From: JABAAW01 sp965216605
GTDB lineage: Bacteria > Pseudomonadota > Alphaproteobacteria > JABAAW01
Assembly: GCA_965216605.1 (NCBI GenBank)
Contig: CBDCGG010000002.1
Location: forward strand, 1,426,001 to 1,490,000
Reading direction: 5' to 3'
Length of the DNA stretch: 64,000 nucleotides
Shown: piece after piece, positions 51,763 through 59,877 of the stretch
Numbering within the stretch: position 1 is the first letter of the stretch
Layout: every line of letters begins with the position of its first letter
Notes under the pieces: model-generated
Database searches by the model: none
What the model saw: only the letters and a program-made list of their open reading frames with translations
What the model was told of the DNA's origin: nothing
Made by a program: the position numbers and the translations under genes

Positions 51763-52879
51763 CGCGACCGTGCCTTCTGCCGAAGAGGAAACGGGCTTTT
51801 TACCCTCGCCGCGTTTTTCCTCGGCGCTGTACGGACAGGAGGAGGCAGAGATGACCTTCCTGCGCGCTTGGCAAAGCGGATCGCTTCCTCACGCTTGGTT
51901 GCTGCAAGGCATGCGCGGCGTGGGCAAAGCGACCTTCGCCTATCGAGCGGCGAGGGCGCTCTTGAGTCGCCACAGCGCGCGTGCGGACGACGATGTTGCC
52001 ACGACCCTTGCTACTGCCTCGCTGCCCTCCAGCGTAGTTTTCCAACAAGTTCAATTCGGCACGCATCCAGACCTCGCCGTGATAGCAAGCGAGGGCGAGA
52101 AGGAGATCACGGTCGATCAATCGCGCGACCTCGTGCGCTTTTTGCACAAGACCCCCGTCGCGTCGCGCTATCGGGTGGGACTTGTCGATTCTGCCGATCG
52201 GCTCAACCGCGAGGCAGCAAACGCGCTGCTAAAGGTGGTCGAAGAGCCGGGCAGGAGGGTCGTGCTGTTTCTCGTATGCCATGCAAGCGAGGCATTGTTG
52301 CCGACATTACGCTCGCGCTGTCGCACACTGCTCTTCCGAACGATTGACGACGAGAAAATCGCAGATTTCCTCCGCACTCGCGGCGAGACGCAGGCAATAG
52401 CTAGTCGCATCGCTGCTCTGGCTTGCGGCTCGTTCTACTACGCGGGGCTGCTGGCGGATTCGGGCGGCGAGAACTTCGTCAAGGCTTTCGGAACGGCTCT
52501 CTCGGCGCGTCTGACAGGGGCTGCCTCTCAAGGTGCTACGCAACAAAGTGCTACGACCTTCTCTAGTATGCTGGGAGAAAAGGCGTTCAATGAAAAAAGA
52601 CCTGAGGCGTTTCGTTTCTTGTGGCAACGTTTCCTCTCGTCAGCTGTGCGCGTCGAGACGAAAGTAACAAATGTGTCTGCTCGCGCTTCTTCGGAGGAGG
52701 CTCTGTTGGAGCTGTTGTCTCCGAATGCGCGTGAGGCGGTCGTGCGAGCAGGCACGACTTTTTGGCAGGGTTTGTGGCAGCGTAGCGTGCCGCATCTGCT
52801 CGCCAGTCGAGCAGCACGCGGCGGAGACTTTGGCTTGGCTGCCGACTATGCGCTCGAGGGTTTGCGGGAGGCTTGTTGA
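51755..52879 (+). CDS. holB: DNA polymerase III delta' subunit
   Basis: This is a clamp-loader subunit. At 374 residues the AAA+ region has a P-loop-like LLQGMRGVGKATFAYRAARA, then HPDLAVIASEGEKEITVDQS and LNREAANALLKVVEEPGRRV with sensor-1 context, and LLPTLRSRCRTLLFRTIDDE. The C-terminal collar domain has a short repeat (GATQQSAT). The tmk-holB-metG order is conserved in alphaproteobacteria. Confidence 0.93.
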   Translation: MTDATVPSAEEETGFLPSPRFSSALYGQEEAEMTFLRAWQSGSLPHAWLLQGMRGVGKATFAYRAARALLSRHSARADDDVATTLATASLPSSVVFQQVQFGTHPDLAVIASEGEKEITVDQSRDLVRFLHKTPVASRYRVGLVDSADRLNREAANALLKVVEEPGRRVVLFLVCHASEALLPTLRSRCRTLLFRTIDDEKIADFLRTRGETQAIASRIAALACGSFYYAGLLADSGGENFVKAFGTALSARLTGAASQGATQQSATTFSSMLGEKAFNEKRPEAFRFLWQRFLSSAVRVETKVTNVSARASSEEALLELLSPNAREAVVRAGTTFWQGLWQRSVPHLLASRAARGGDFGLAADYALEGLREAC

Positions 52880-52883
52880 AACC

Positions 52884-54452
52884 ATGGGAATTGAGAGCAA
52901 GCATGAGAAGAAACTTTTTTATCTGACGACGCCGATTTACTATGTGAACGACAAGCCTCATATAGGGCATGCTTACACGAGTTTGGCGAGCGATGTTGTC
53001 GTGCGTTACAAGCGGTTGCGGGGGTACGAGTGTCATTTTCTCACGGGAACCGACGAGCATGGTCAGAAGGTTCAGCAGGCGGCGAAGAGGGCGGGTGAGG
53101 AGACAGAAACATTTACGAGCAGGTTTGCCGAGAACTTTCGCTCGATGGCAGAGCGGTTGCATATTTCCTTCGATGGCTTTGTGCGCACGACCGAGCCTCG
53201 CCACAAGGCGAGCGCGCAGGCGTTTTGGGAGAGGTTGCAAGCGAGCGGCGACCTGTATGACAAGGACTACGAGGGATGGTATTCGGTGCGCGACGAGAAC
53301 TATGTTGACACATCCGAGTTGGTGGAGCGAGCGGACGGCACGAAGGTTTCAAAGAGCGGGGGGGAGGTGGAGTGGGTTATCGAGCCGAGCATCTTTTTCC
53401 GTTTATCCAAGTATCGAGATGCTTTGTTGCGGCATTACGACGCGAATCCTGACTTCATCTTGCCGAAGACGAGAATGAACGAGGTGCGCTCTTTTGTGGA
53501 GGGTTCGTTGTGGGATTTGTGTGTGTCGCGCACTTCTTTTTCTTGGGGTGTTCCTGTCCCAAAGCGAGAGGGGCATGTCATGTATGTGTGGGTTGACGCG
53601 CTGACGAACTATTTGACGGGCTTGGGCTTTCCGCACGAGGGGGGGGAGTTGTTTGATTTTTGGCCTGCCGACATGCACATGGTGGGCAAGGATATTGTGA
53701 GATTTCATGCGGTTTATTGGCCTGCGTTGTTGATGTCGGCGGGGTTGGCGTTGCCGAAGCGAATTTTCGCGCATGGTTGGTGGACGAACGACGGAGAGAA
53801 AATCTCCAAGTCGGTTGGAAATGTGATCGATCCGATAGCGTTAGTAGATGAGTATGGATTGGATCGGGTGAGGTATTTTTTGTTGCGAGAGGTACCGTTT
53901 GGCGAGGACGGAGATTTTTCGGATATAGCGATAGTGAGGCGTAGTAATGAGGATTTAGCTAATGGATTAGGAAATTTGTGTATGCGTGTTTTGACTTTGG
54001 CGAAAAAGGGGTGGGGGGGACTTCCTGTTTGCGAGGGGTTGACGTTGGGGGATGCGGATCGGGCGTTATTGGAGAAGTTTGATGCGGGGGAGGCAATGTT
54101 AGAAGAGTGGATGGAGGGTTGTTTGTTTCATCGGGCTTTGGCGGGGGAGATGGCTTTGGTGGGGGATGCGGATCGGTATATCACGCGGGAGGCTCCGTGG
54201 AAGTTATTGGGGGAGGGGAGTGAGGAAGCGAGGGGGAGGGCGGGGGTTATTTTGTGGGTTTTGTGTGATTGTTTGCGGATGGTATCGATTGATTTGTTGT
54301 GTTTTATGCCGAGTTCTATGGGGAGGATTTTGGATATGTTGGGGGTTGGGGAGGGGGAGCGTGATTTTGCGCATCGTGCTAAGCGATTGCCACGAACGGG
54401 GAGGAAGTTGGGGGAGGTGGAGGCGATCTTTCCGAGGATGGAGAAGGGGTAG
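52884..54452 (+). CDS. metG: methionyl-tRNA synthetase
   Basis: At 522 residues from ATG 52884 (gggagg upstream), it lies 4 bases after holB. The class I core has YLTTPIYYVNDKPHIGHAYT (HIGH motif), GTDEHGQKVQQAA, VWVDALTNYLTGLGF and the KMSKS-type loop EKISKSVGNVIDP (about 307). The long zinc-knuckle insert is absent, matching the short bacterial form. Hand counts of 60-base blocks show the coding strand moving from balanced (52921: 13 G, 15 C) to strongly G-rich at the end (54361: 26 G, 9 C), where hairpin copy H begins. Confidence 0.95.
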   Translation: MGIESKHEKKLFYLTTPIYYVNDKPHIGHAYTSLASDVVVRYKRLRGYECHFLTGTDEHGQKVQQAAKRAGEETETFTSRFAENFRSMAERLHISFDGFVRTTEPRHKASAQAFWERLQASGDLYDKDYEGWYSVRDENYVDTSELVERADGTKVSKSGGEVEWVIEPSIFFRLSKYRDALLRHYDANPDFILPKTRMNEVRSFVEGSLWDLCVSRTSFSWGVPVPKREGHVMYVWVDALTNYLTGLGFPHEGGELFDFWPADMHMVGKDIVRFHAVYWPALLMSAGLALPKRIFAHGWWTNDGEKISKSVGNVIDPIALVDEYGLDRVRYFLLREVPFGEDGDFSDIAIVRRSNEDLANGLGNLCMRVLTLAKKGWGGLPVCEGLTLGDADRALLEKFDAGEAMLEEWMEGCLFHRALAGEMALVGDADRYITREAPWKLLGEGSEEARGRAGVILWVLCDCLRMVSIDLLCFMPSSMGRILDMLGVGEGERDFAHRAKRLPRTGRKLGEVEAIFPRMEKG

Positions 54453-54485
54453 GGGGCTTAACTTGGCTTGGTTTTTTCTTGGGGG

Positions 54486-54925
54486 GGATGTGTGTCTGCC
54501 TTTGCTCGCCTGCGCTTTTTGTCTGTCTGTCTGTTGCGATCGCGCTTGTGCTTTTTAATGGCACGCACTCACGCGACAAACGGGCTTTGTATGATGACGG
54601 ATGCAAAACATGCGCACGCGAAGCGTGCGCGGGGGGTGTGGGGGGATAAATTCCCCCCACGAAGACTCCGCGTCAGCGGAGCGCGTAAGCGCTTTCTCTA
54701 CGCACGGGGGAATTTATCCCCCCGCTCGCGCAACAGACGGGGCAAAAATCTACGCGCGTAGCGCGTAGCCTCTTATTCAAAAGTGCGTTTCGCAGAAACG
54801 CGCAAGCTGACTCGCCACACGGCACGGAGATTGTGTTTTCCTCACCCTAGCGACAAGAAAAATCGCGCGAAGCGCGCCTCTTGTACCAACGCGCGAGGCT
54901 TGCCGTGCGAAACAGCCTAGAAACA
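54486..54925 (+). repeat. hairpin-mosaic dispersed repeat, copy H (longest)
   Basis: The order is tgtctgcctttgctcgc, tcgcgcttgtgctttttaa, gatgacggatgcaaaacat, a GCGCACGC...GCGTGCGC stem and GGGGGGA-taaa-TTCCCCCC. CTCCGC-gtca-GCGGAG (54666-54681), AGCGC-gtaa-GCGCT (54680-54693), CTACGCGC-gta-GCGCGTAG, gcctcttattcaaaa and GTGCGTTTC-gca-GAAACGCGC follow, then gcaagctgactcgcc. A further partial unit extends to about 54925. It fills the metG to GIY-YIG gap. Copy I beyond the GIY-YIG gene is its inverted counterpart. Confidence 0.88.
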
Positions 54926-54943
54926 CATTATAAAATTTTATTT

Positions 54944-55498
54944 TTATTTGTTCTTACAATTATTCCAAAGCTCCTGAATCGTTTTTCCCTTGTAGCTCCA
55001 ATACTCCCCTCCTTGATATTGTCCTGTCTCTCTAATGTTCTTTAAAAGCTCACTATATACCATTATTGTAGCTCTAGAAAGAGCGCAAGGTTTCCCCAAT
55101 AATTCAACCTGGTTATCATTATAGACAATACACATTATTGAAGGATTTCTAATAAAATTTAAAATCTCTCCCTTTTCAATCCCCATCTTGGAGAAATCGT
55201 ATCTTTCTCTTGAAATCTTTTTTTTGCCTGCAATCGTCTCTTTGACTTGTGCTATGAACTCTTTTTTAAAAAACCCTCGCTCTTGCCAAACAAAAGCAGC
55301 GGCGTGAGTTTCACGAACATTCTCTTCTGCTTTTTCAGCATCTGTTACTTCCAAAGAGTACTCGCATGTGAAAAAACCAGGGACTCCTTCGTTGTCAAGG
55401 CGTTGTATTTCTTTTTCCAAAGTGCCAACATCGAAATGTCCAATAAAAGCAAGTGCTGGCATGTAAGGGTTGGTGAGTATGTAGACAATTTCAGACAT
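54944..55498 (-). CDS. GIY-YIG-like nuclease family protein (T5orf172-like N-terminus), accessory gene
   Basis: At 184 residues, about 1-95 match the pattern of T5orf172-type GIY-YIG domains: MSEIVYILTNPYMPALAFIG, then GVPGFFTCEYSLEVTDAEKA and a GFFKKE end. The GIY/YIG motifs read VYI and FIG, and the catalytic arginine is uncertain, so activity is doubtful. The C-terminal part (ILNFIRNPSIMCIVYNDNQV; GQYQGGEYWSYKGKTIQELW) may be a DUF4357-like module. It is AT-richer than its neighbours and uses different codons. It sits between an inverted pair of hairpin repeats, inside what is normally a metG-tatD operon, so I regard it as acquired. The family call is by eye. Confidence 0.55.
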   Translation of the reverse strand: MSEIVYILTNPYMPALAFIGHFDVGTLEKEIQRLDNEGVPGFFTCEYSLEVTDAEKAEENVRETHAAAFVWQERGFFKKEFIAQVKETIAGKKKISRERYDFSKMGIEKGEILNFIRNPSIMCIVYNDNQVELLGKPCALSRATIMVYSELLKNIRETGQYQGGEYWSYKGKTIQELWNNCKNK

Positions 55499-55524
55499 TG
55501 GTTCCTCCTATAGATTGAAAGCAC

Positions 55525-55770
55525 TGTCGCACTCCGAGGGACGCAGTCCCCCGCGCATGCAATTCGCGCACAATTCCTCATTGTGCAATGCAAAATTCAG
55601 ATAAAGCAACCATTTTCTCGTTGGCACATGCAGAAAAAACGAGATTCGCTTGTCAGGATGGCAACATCGCACGCGTAGCATGCTCAACAGACTTTCGTCA
55701 CAAAACCCCATGCCGCGTTGCGATTCAGCTTGCGCACGGCTTGCCGTGCGCGTCCATCATATTTCGCGCG
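55525..55770 (-). repeat. partial hairpin-mosaic pieces beside copy I
   Basis: These include gggacgcagtccccc near 55538, GCACAAT-tcctc-ATTGTGC near 55567 and cagcttgc followed by GCGCACGGC-tt-GCCGTGCGC near 55733-55752. They are pieces of the same block types, not in full order. No gene is visible in this stretch. Confidence 0.6.
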
Positions 55771-55814
55771 ATTCTTTTTGCCTCTAGCACGAGGAAAACT
55801 CGAATCGCCGTACC

Positions 55815-56110
55815 ATGTTACGAGTCAGCTTGCGCAAGCCGAAGGCTTGCGCTTTTGAATAAGAGGCTACACACTTTGCGCCCGTTTCGCGCAAAGTGTG
55901 TAGAAGGCGCTTACGCGCCCCGCTGACGCGGGGTCTTTTGCGAGGGATTAGCGCTCCCCGCGTGCTACGCACGCGATGTTTTGCATCCGTCAATACAAAA
56001 AGCCCGTGTCTGTCGCGTGAGCGCGTGCCTCTTAAAAAGCACAAGCGCGAACGCGACAGATACGCACAACGCAAGCGAGCAAAGGCAGAAACACACAAAA
56101 GCGCAAGCAA
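55815..56110 (-). repeat. hairpin-mosaic dispersed repeat, copy I (inverted relative to H)
   Basis: Read on the minus strand it repeats copy H/B order: tcgcgcttgtgctttttaa, gtattgacggatgcaaaaca, a stem, gcaaaagaccccgcgtcagc, GGCGC-gtaa-GCGCC, CTACACACTTTGCGC...GCGCAAAGTGTGTAG (15-bp stem), gcctcttattcaaaa, then GCGCAAGCC-ttc-GGCTTGCGC. Stem sequences differ from H but remain complementary. Confidence 0.88.
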
Positions 56111-56158
56111 GACAGCGCAACACGCACAAGATTCCCCCTTCCCCTCGCACCCCCCAAA

Positions 56159-56176
56159 CCCTACAATCCCCCCATC
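56159..56176 (+). promoter_or_regulatory. tatD -10 region identical to tatB start region
   Basis: ccctacaatccccccat (56159-56175) is shared base for base with 29263-29279. TACAAT lies 9 bases before the tatD ATG. The -35 (TTCCCC at 17-base spacing) is poor. Confidence 0.45.
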
Positions 56177-57115
56177 ATGCACGCCTCGCAACCCTTACCC
56201 ATACCTCAAACCCCATCCCATCCCCTCGTCGACTCCCATTGTCATCTCGATTTCTTCATCGATAAACAATCCCCCCAAAAACCCCATCTGCCCGACCTCA
56301 CAACTATCCTAGAAAGAGCCGTCTCCGCCAATATCACCATCCTCCTATCCATCGCAACATCGCTCGCACAACAACAAAACCTCCTCTCCATCGTCTCCAA
56401 CACATACGCCAAACAACCCCGCCTCTTCTGCTCCGCAGGAACACACCCCACATACCTCTCAGAAACAATCCCACCCCCAACTGCCGAACAACTGCTCATC
56501 TGGCAACAAGCACACCCCGAACACATCATCGCCTTCGGAGAAAGCGGACTAGATTTCTTTCGTCCCACAAATCCTCCCGCATCCATACAAGAAATCTCCT
56601 TCCGCAACCACATCCTCGCAGCCCAAGAAGCACAAATTCCGCTCGTCATCCACAACCGCTCCGCCGACCCCGAACTCGAACGCATCCTTATCGAAACACA
56701 AAAAGAAAAACCCTACCCCTGCATCCTCCACTGCTTCGCAGCCTCACAACGCCTCGCAAGCGTCGCCTTGGAAATAGGCTGCCTCCTCTCCTTCGCCGGA
56801 CTCATCACCTACCCCAGCGCACGCAACCTAGAGCCCATCGTGCGCTCAACGCCACTCGAAGCCCTGCTGCTAGAGACAGACTCGCCCTTTCTACCGCCGC
56901 AAGAATCCACAACAGTATCAACAACAGCGGCGGCATCCACAGCAGAATCCTCCCCAACCCCCTCATCCTCCCGCAAGAAGCGACCCCCATACGCCGAGCC
57001 ATCCATGATGCTCGTCACAGCACGACACATCGCAGCTTTGAAAGATCTCTCGTTGGACGAGGTAGCAGAGCAGACGACGCAAAACTTTCTCCGAATCTTC
57101 AAGATCAAAGAATGA
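56177..57115 (+). CDS. TatD family metal-dependent hydrolase/DNase
   Basis: At 312 residues it has metal ligands in LVDSHCHLDFF (about 18-26), the glutamate in IIAFGESGLDFF, LVIHNRSADPE and ILHCFAASQRLAS, and the aspartate in LLLETDSPFLPPQ. A Ser/Thr/Ala/Pro-rich insertion of about 25 residues (STTVSTTAAASTAESSPTPS) follows that motif before KKRPPYAEPSMM, which is normally reached within a few residues. TatD proteins are 3'-5' DNases or hydrolases. It follows metG in most relatives; here 1.7 kb of repeats and a GIY-YIG gene intervene. It overlaps the next gene by 4 bases. Confidence 0.9.
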   Translation: MHASQPLPIPQTPSHPLVDSHCHLDFFIDKQSPQKPHLPDLTTILERAVSANITILLSIATSLAQQQNLLSIVSNTYAKQPRLFCSAGTHPTYLSETIPPPTAEQLLIWQQAHPEHIIAFGESGLDFFRPTNPPASIQEISFRNHILAAQEAQIPLVIHNRSADPELERILIETQKEKPYPCILHCFAASQRLASVALEIGCLLSFAGLITYPSARNLEPIVRSTPLEALLLETDSPFLPPQESTTVSTTAAASTAESSPTPSSSRKKRPPYAEPSMMLVTARHIAALKDLSLDEVAEQTTQNFLRIFKIKE

Positions 57116-57993
57116 CACCTCTATCCACAACTTCTCTTGCTTGCACCGTCTTGGGATGCGGTACTTCATCAGGCGTGCCTGTGCCAGGAAAAGGCTGGGG
57201 AAGATGCGACCCCGCTAACCCCAAAAATCTCCGCAAGCGTTGCTCGATCCTGCTGCAGTGGCAAGAACTAGAAGAGCTGGCAGGGCAGGGCGCAGAGCAG
57301 CGAGCAAAAGAAAGAAGAGGCGTGTTGCGTAGTCTGTTGATCGATTCCTCACCCGATTGTCGAGCGCAGCTGTTGCATGCAGATATCGATCGTTTGGACG
57401 CCGTTCTTTACACGCACGACCATGCCGACCATTGCCATGGTATCGACGACCTGAAATGGATGCGTGACGACGCGCCGATCCCTGCCTATGCCAATGCCTC
57501 GACTTTGGAGAGTCTGACGCGCCGTTTCGGATATATTTTCGATTCTGTATCACGCCCCCCAACCTCCTTGTATCGTCCTGTCTTGTCGGGGATTGCGATC
57601 GAGCCATGGAAGGAGTTTTCGCCTGTCGCTTCGGATGCGACTTCGGCTACTCCTAGGGTGTTGCCGATGGCGCTCGATCATGGATCTGCCGGCGAGGTGT
57701 TGGGGTTTCGACTTGGGGATTTTGCCTATACGACAGATTGCGTTTCTCTGTCTGAGCGTGCCTTCGAGGCTCTGGAGGGCGTTCGAGTATGGATTGTCGG
57801 CTGTCTGAGGCGTGAGGAGCATCCGACCCACGCGCATGTGTCTCGTGTGGTCGAGTGGGCGGAGCGGGTGGGCGCGGAGCGTGTTTATTTGACGCATATG
57901 AACGCATCGATGGATTACGCGAGGCTCTGCGAGGAGTTGCCGTCTCATATTCGTCCTGCTTACGATTTTTTGCGGATTAATGGCAAATTCTAG
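57112..57993 (+). CDS. MBL-fold metallo-hydrolase (PhnP/lipoyl-transferase-associated type)
   Basis: At 293 residues it has TVLGCGTSSGVPVPGKGWG at the start, the metallo-beta-lactamase metal motif YTHDHADHCHGIDDLKWM (about 97-114), LPMALDHGS, FAYTTDCVSLSERAF and VYLTHMNASMDY with the last histidine. This matches the MBL protein that follows tatD in the alphaproteobacterial metG operon. A PhnP-like phosphodiesterase is the nearest characterised relative; the substrate is unknown. G content of the coding strand rises toward the 3' end. Confidence 0.9.
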   Translation: MTPLSTTSLACTVLGCGTSSGVPVPGKGWGRCDPANPKNLRKRCSILLQWQELEELAGQGAEQRAKERRGVLRSLLIDSSPDCRAQLLHADIDRLDAVLYTHDHADHCHGIDDLKWMRDDAPIPAYANASTLESLTRRFGYIFDSVSRPPTSLYRPVLSGIAIEPWKEFSPVASDATSATPRVLPMALDHGSAGEVLGFRLGDFAYTTDCVSLSERAFEALEGVRVWIVGCLRREEHPTHAHVSRVVEWAERVGAERVYLTHMNASMDYARLCEELPSHIRPAYDFLRINGKF

Positions 57994-58690
57994 ATATTTT
58001 CTTTAGGCACAAAAAAGGGCAATTTGACGAGAGGGGCTGTGATGGGGGGCTAACAAGTGGCTATTAGCGAGCGGCTGGCGTGTCGAGGTTGCTGTGAAGT
58101 CCTTATTTTTCAGCGTTTTTCGGATAATGTGAAAATAGGGGGAGACGGCTTTTCCGAGAAAACTTTGTTTTTCGCTCTATTTACTGAAAAATATGGATTT
58201 TTGTTTTTTGGGGAGGGATGAGGCGATTTCCGAGGAAAATTTGGGAAAGGTTGAAAAAACCGCTTGTTTGTAGGCTTTTACGATCGGGACGCGGCGAGAG
58301 GGGGAGAACGCCGGAGATGATGCGTAGGATGAGGTTGCTCGCTATGTTGTTAGGCGCATAATTAGTATTATGGAAAATAGAGAGAAAGCGGAAACGGCGG
58401 AGGTTTGGCATGTAAGGCATTGATATGGGGTTGTTTTTTGCGGGATGGCGTTTCGCGGCGGTTGAAGTGGTATGGGATGGGTTGTTGGGATTGGGGATTG
58501 GCGTTTTTTGGAGTTGAAAATCAAAATGATGTTCGAGATGTTCGAGTCTTGGCAGACGATAAAATTTTCTCTCTATTTTTTCTCTCTATTTTATCTTTGG
58601 GGAGAAAATTTGGGGCGTGTGGTGACTGCTTGGAGATTGTCGAAGATAAAACTTCGCTTGTAGTTTTTTTCTGTTGTCACGCGAAAACAG
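57994..58690. other. gene-free, G/T-rich stretch
   Basis: About 700 bases after the MBL gene show no ORF with family resemblance. Short frames on either strand (for example 58181-58420 minus and 58405-58701 plus) look random. A ttttctctctattt duplication lies near 58565-58593. It may be a decayed gene; I see nothing identifiable. Confidence 0.6.
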
Positions 58691-58694
58691 AACT

Positions 58695-58850
58695 TTCGTA
58701 ACGATGGAAACGCAAGACGAGCGAGCCTTAAGATTATCTTTGGGCGAAGTGAGTTTTGCGCATGGGGAGCGTAGGGGGAATTTATCCCCCCACACTCCCC
58801 GCGCACGCTTCGCGCACGCATGTTTTGTATCCGTAAAGACTATCTATATT
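58695..58850. repeat. hairpin-mosaic dispersed repeat, copy J (chimeric)
   Basis: The left arm equals copy F (aacgcaagacgagcgagcct, then gcgaagtgagttttgcgc). The centre is gggggaatttatcccccc. The right arm is the reverse complement of the left arm of copies B and H (catgttttgtatccgt). Two left-arm types thus face each other across the shared centre. It lies between the converging MBL and secF genes. Confidence 0.85.
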
Positions 58851-58884
58851 CCCGCGCGTCTGCAAAGATGCAACGCAAAAAAGC

Positions 58885-59868
58885 CTACTCCTCCTTCTCG
58901 TCCCCCGCCCCCAACAACACCAACAACGGTACCGCCAACCCCACCGAAGAGTAAGTCCCTACAATCACTCCCCAACCCAAAGCCAAAGCAAAACTTCCAA
59001 TCACAGAACCCCCGAAAAATACCAACGCAACAATCGCTAACAAAGTCGTCACCGAAGTCAAAACCGTCCGAGATAAAGTCCGATTCAGCGACCAGTCAAA
59101 CAATACCAACCGATCCTCCTTCTTATACTTGCGCATCATCTCGCGAATGCGGTCGAAAATCACAACCGTGTCGTTGATCGAATAACCCGCAATCGTCAAT
59201 AGTGCCGCAACACTCGACAAAGCAAACTCGATCTGCAACAACGCAAAAAAGCCCACCGTCACAATAACATCGTGAGCCAATGCCAAAACCGCCGCTAACG
59301 CAAACTGCCACTCGAAACGCAACCATATGTAAAACATAATTCCCGCCAAAGAGAAAGCCACCGCCAAAGCCGCCGCACGACGCAACTCGGCTCCTACCGC
59401 AGGGCCAACCGTCTCAACACGACGATACTCCAAAACCGACACAACCCCCTCCAAAGCACCCTTGATACGCTCAATGCTGCGTTGAGGATCCCACTCTTCG
59501 CCACTAGATTCTCCGTTCGTCAATTTAGGCTTCTGAACGCGCAAAAGCAAAACTCGCTCTGAGCCAAACTCCTGCACAACAACATTTCCCCCCACAACCT
59601 CCCGCAGCGTCGAACGCAACGCCGAAAGATCAGGCGACCCCTCCGTCTCAATCTCTAGTAACAATCCTCCGCGAAAATCAATGCCGAAATTAATGCCCCG
59701 TCCTAAAACTCCCGCAAACGAAAGAACAATAAGACAAAGCGAAAACAACAACATCCCGCGCCGCCAACGCATGAATGGCAACAAAATTCCCTCCTCCGCA
59801 GACAAAGGTCTCGACGTTACAAAAGAAAGTCGACGCCTAATAGCTTCCCCGAAAACAAATTTCTTCAT
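58885..59868 (-). CDS. secF: protein translocase subunit SecF
   Basis: At 327 residues it has six transmembrane helices and a periplasmic domain. The family motif FGIDFRGGLLLEIE lies near residue 70 and VGPAVGAELRRAAALAVAFS near 170. AGYSINDTVVIFDRIREMMR and LNRTLSRTVLTSVTTLLAI follow. With SecD it uses the proton gradient to complete Sec export. It follows secD by 9 bases. The gene end is C-rich on the plus strand, next to copy J. Confidence 0.95.
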   Translation of the reverse strand: MKKFVFGEAIRRRLSFVTSRPLSAEEGILLPFMRWRRGMLLFSLCLIVLSFAGVLGRGINFGIDFRGGLLLEIETEGSPDLSALRSTLREVVGGNVVVQEFGSERVLLLRVQKPKLTNGESSGEEWDPQRSIERIKGALEGVVSVLEYRRVETVGPAVGAELRRAAALAVAFSLAGIMFYIWLRFEWQFALAAVLALAHDVIVTVGFFALLQIEFALSSVAALLTIAGYSINDTVVIFDRIREMMRKYKKEDRLVLFDWSLNRTLSRTVLTSVTTLLAIVALVFFGGSVIGSFALALGWGVIVGTYSSVGLAVPLLVLLGAGDEKEE

Positions 59869-59877
59869 CCCTACCCC

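Noticed and set aside
54944..55498. Active homing endonuclease
   Set aside because: The GIY/YIG motifs are degenerate and no intron or intein host is nearby; only family resemblance can be claimed.
58181..58701. Short frames of 79 and 98 codons on opposite strands
   Set aside because: No start signal, no recognisable domain, composition of a gene-free G/T-rich stretch.
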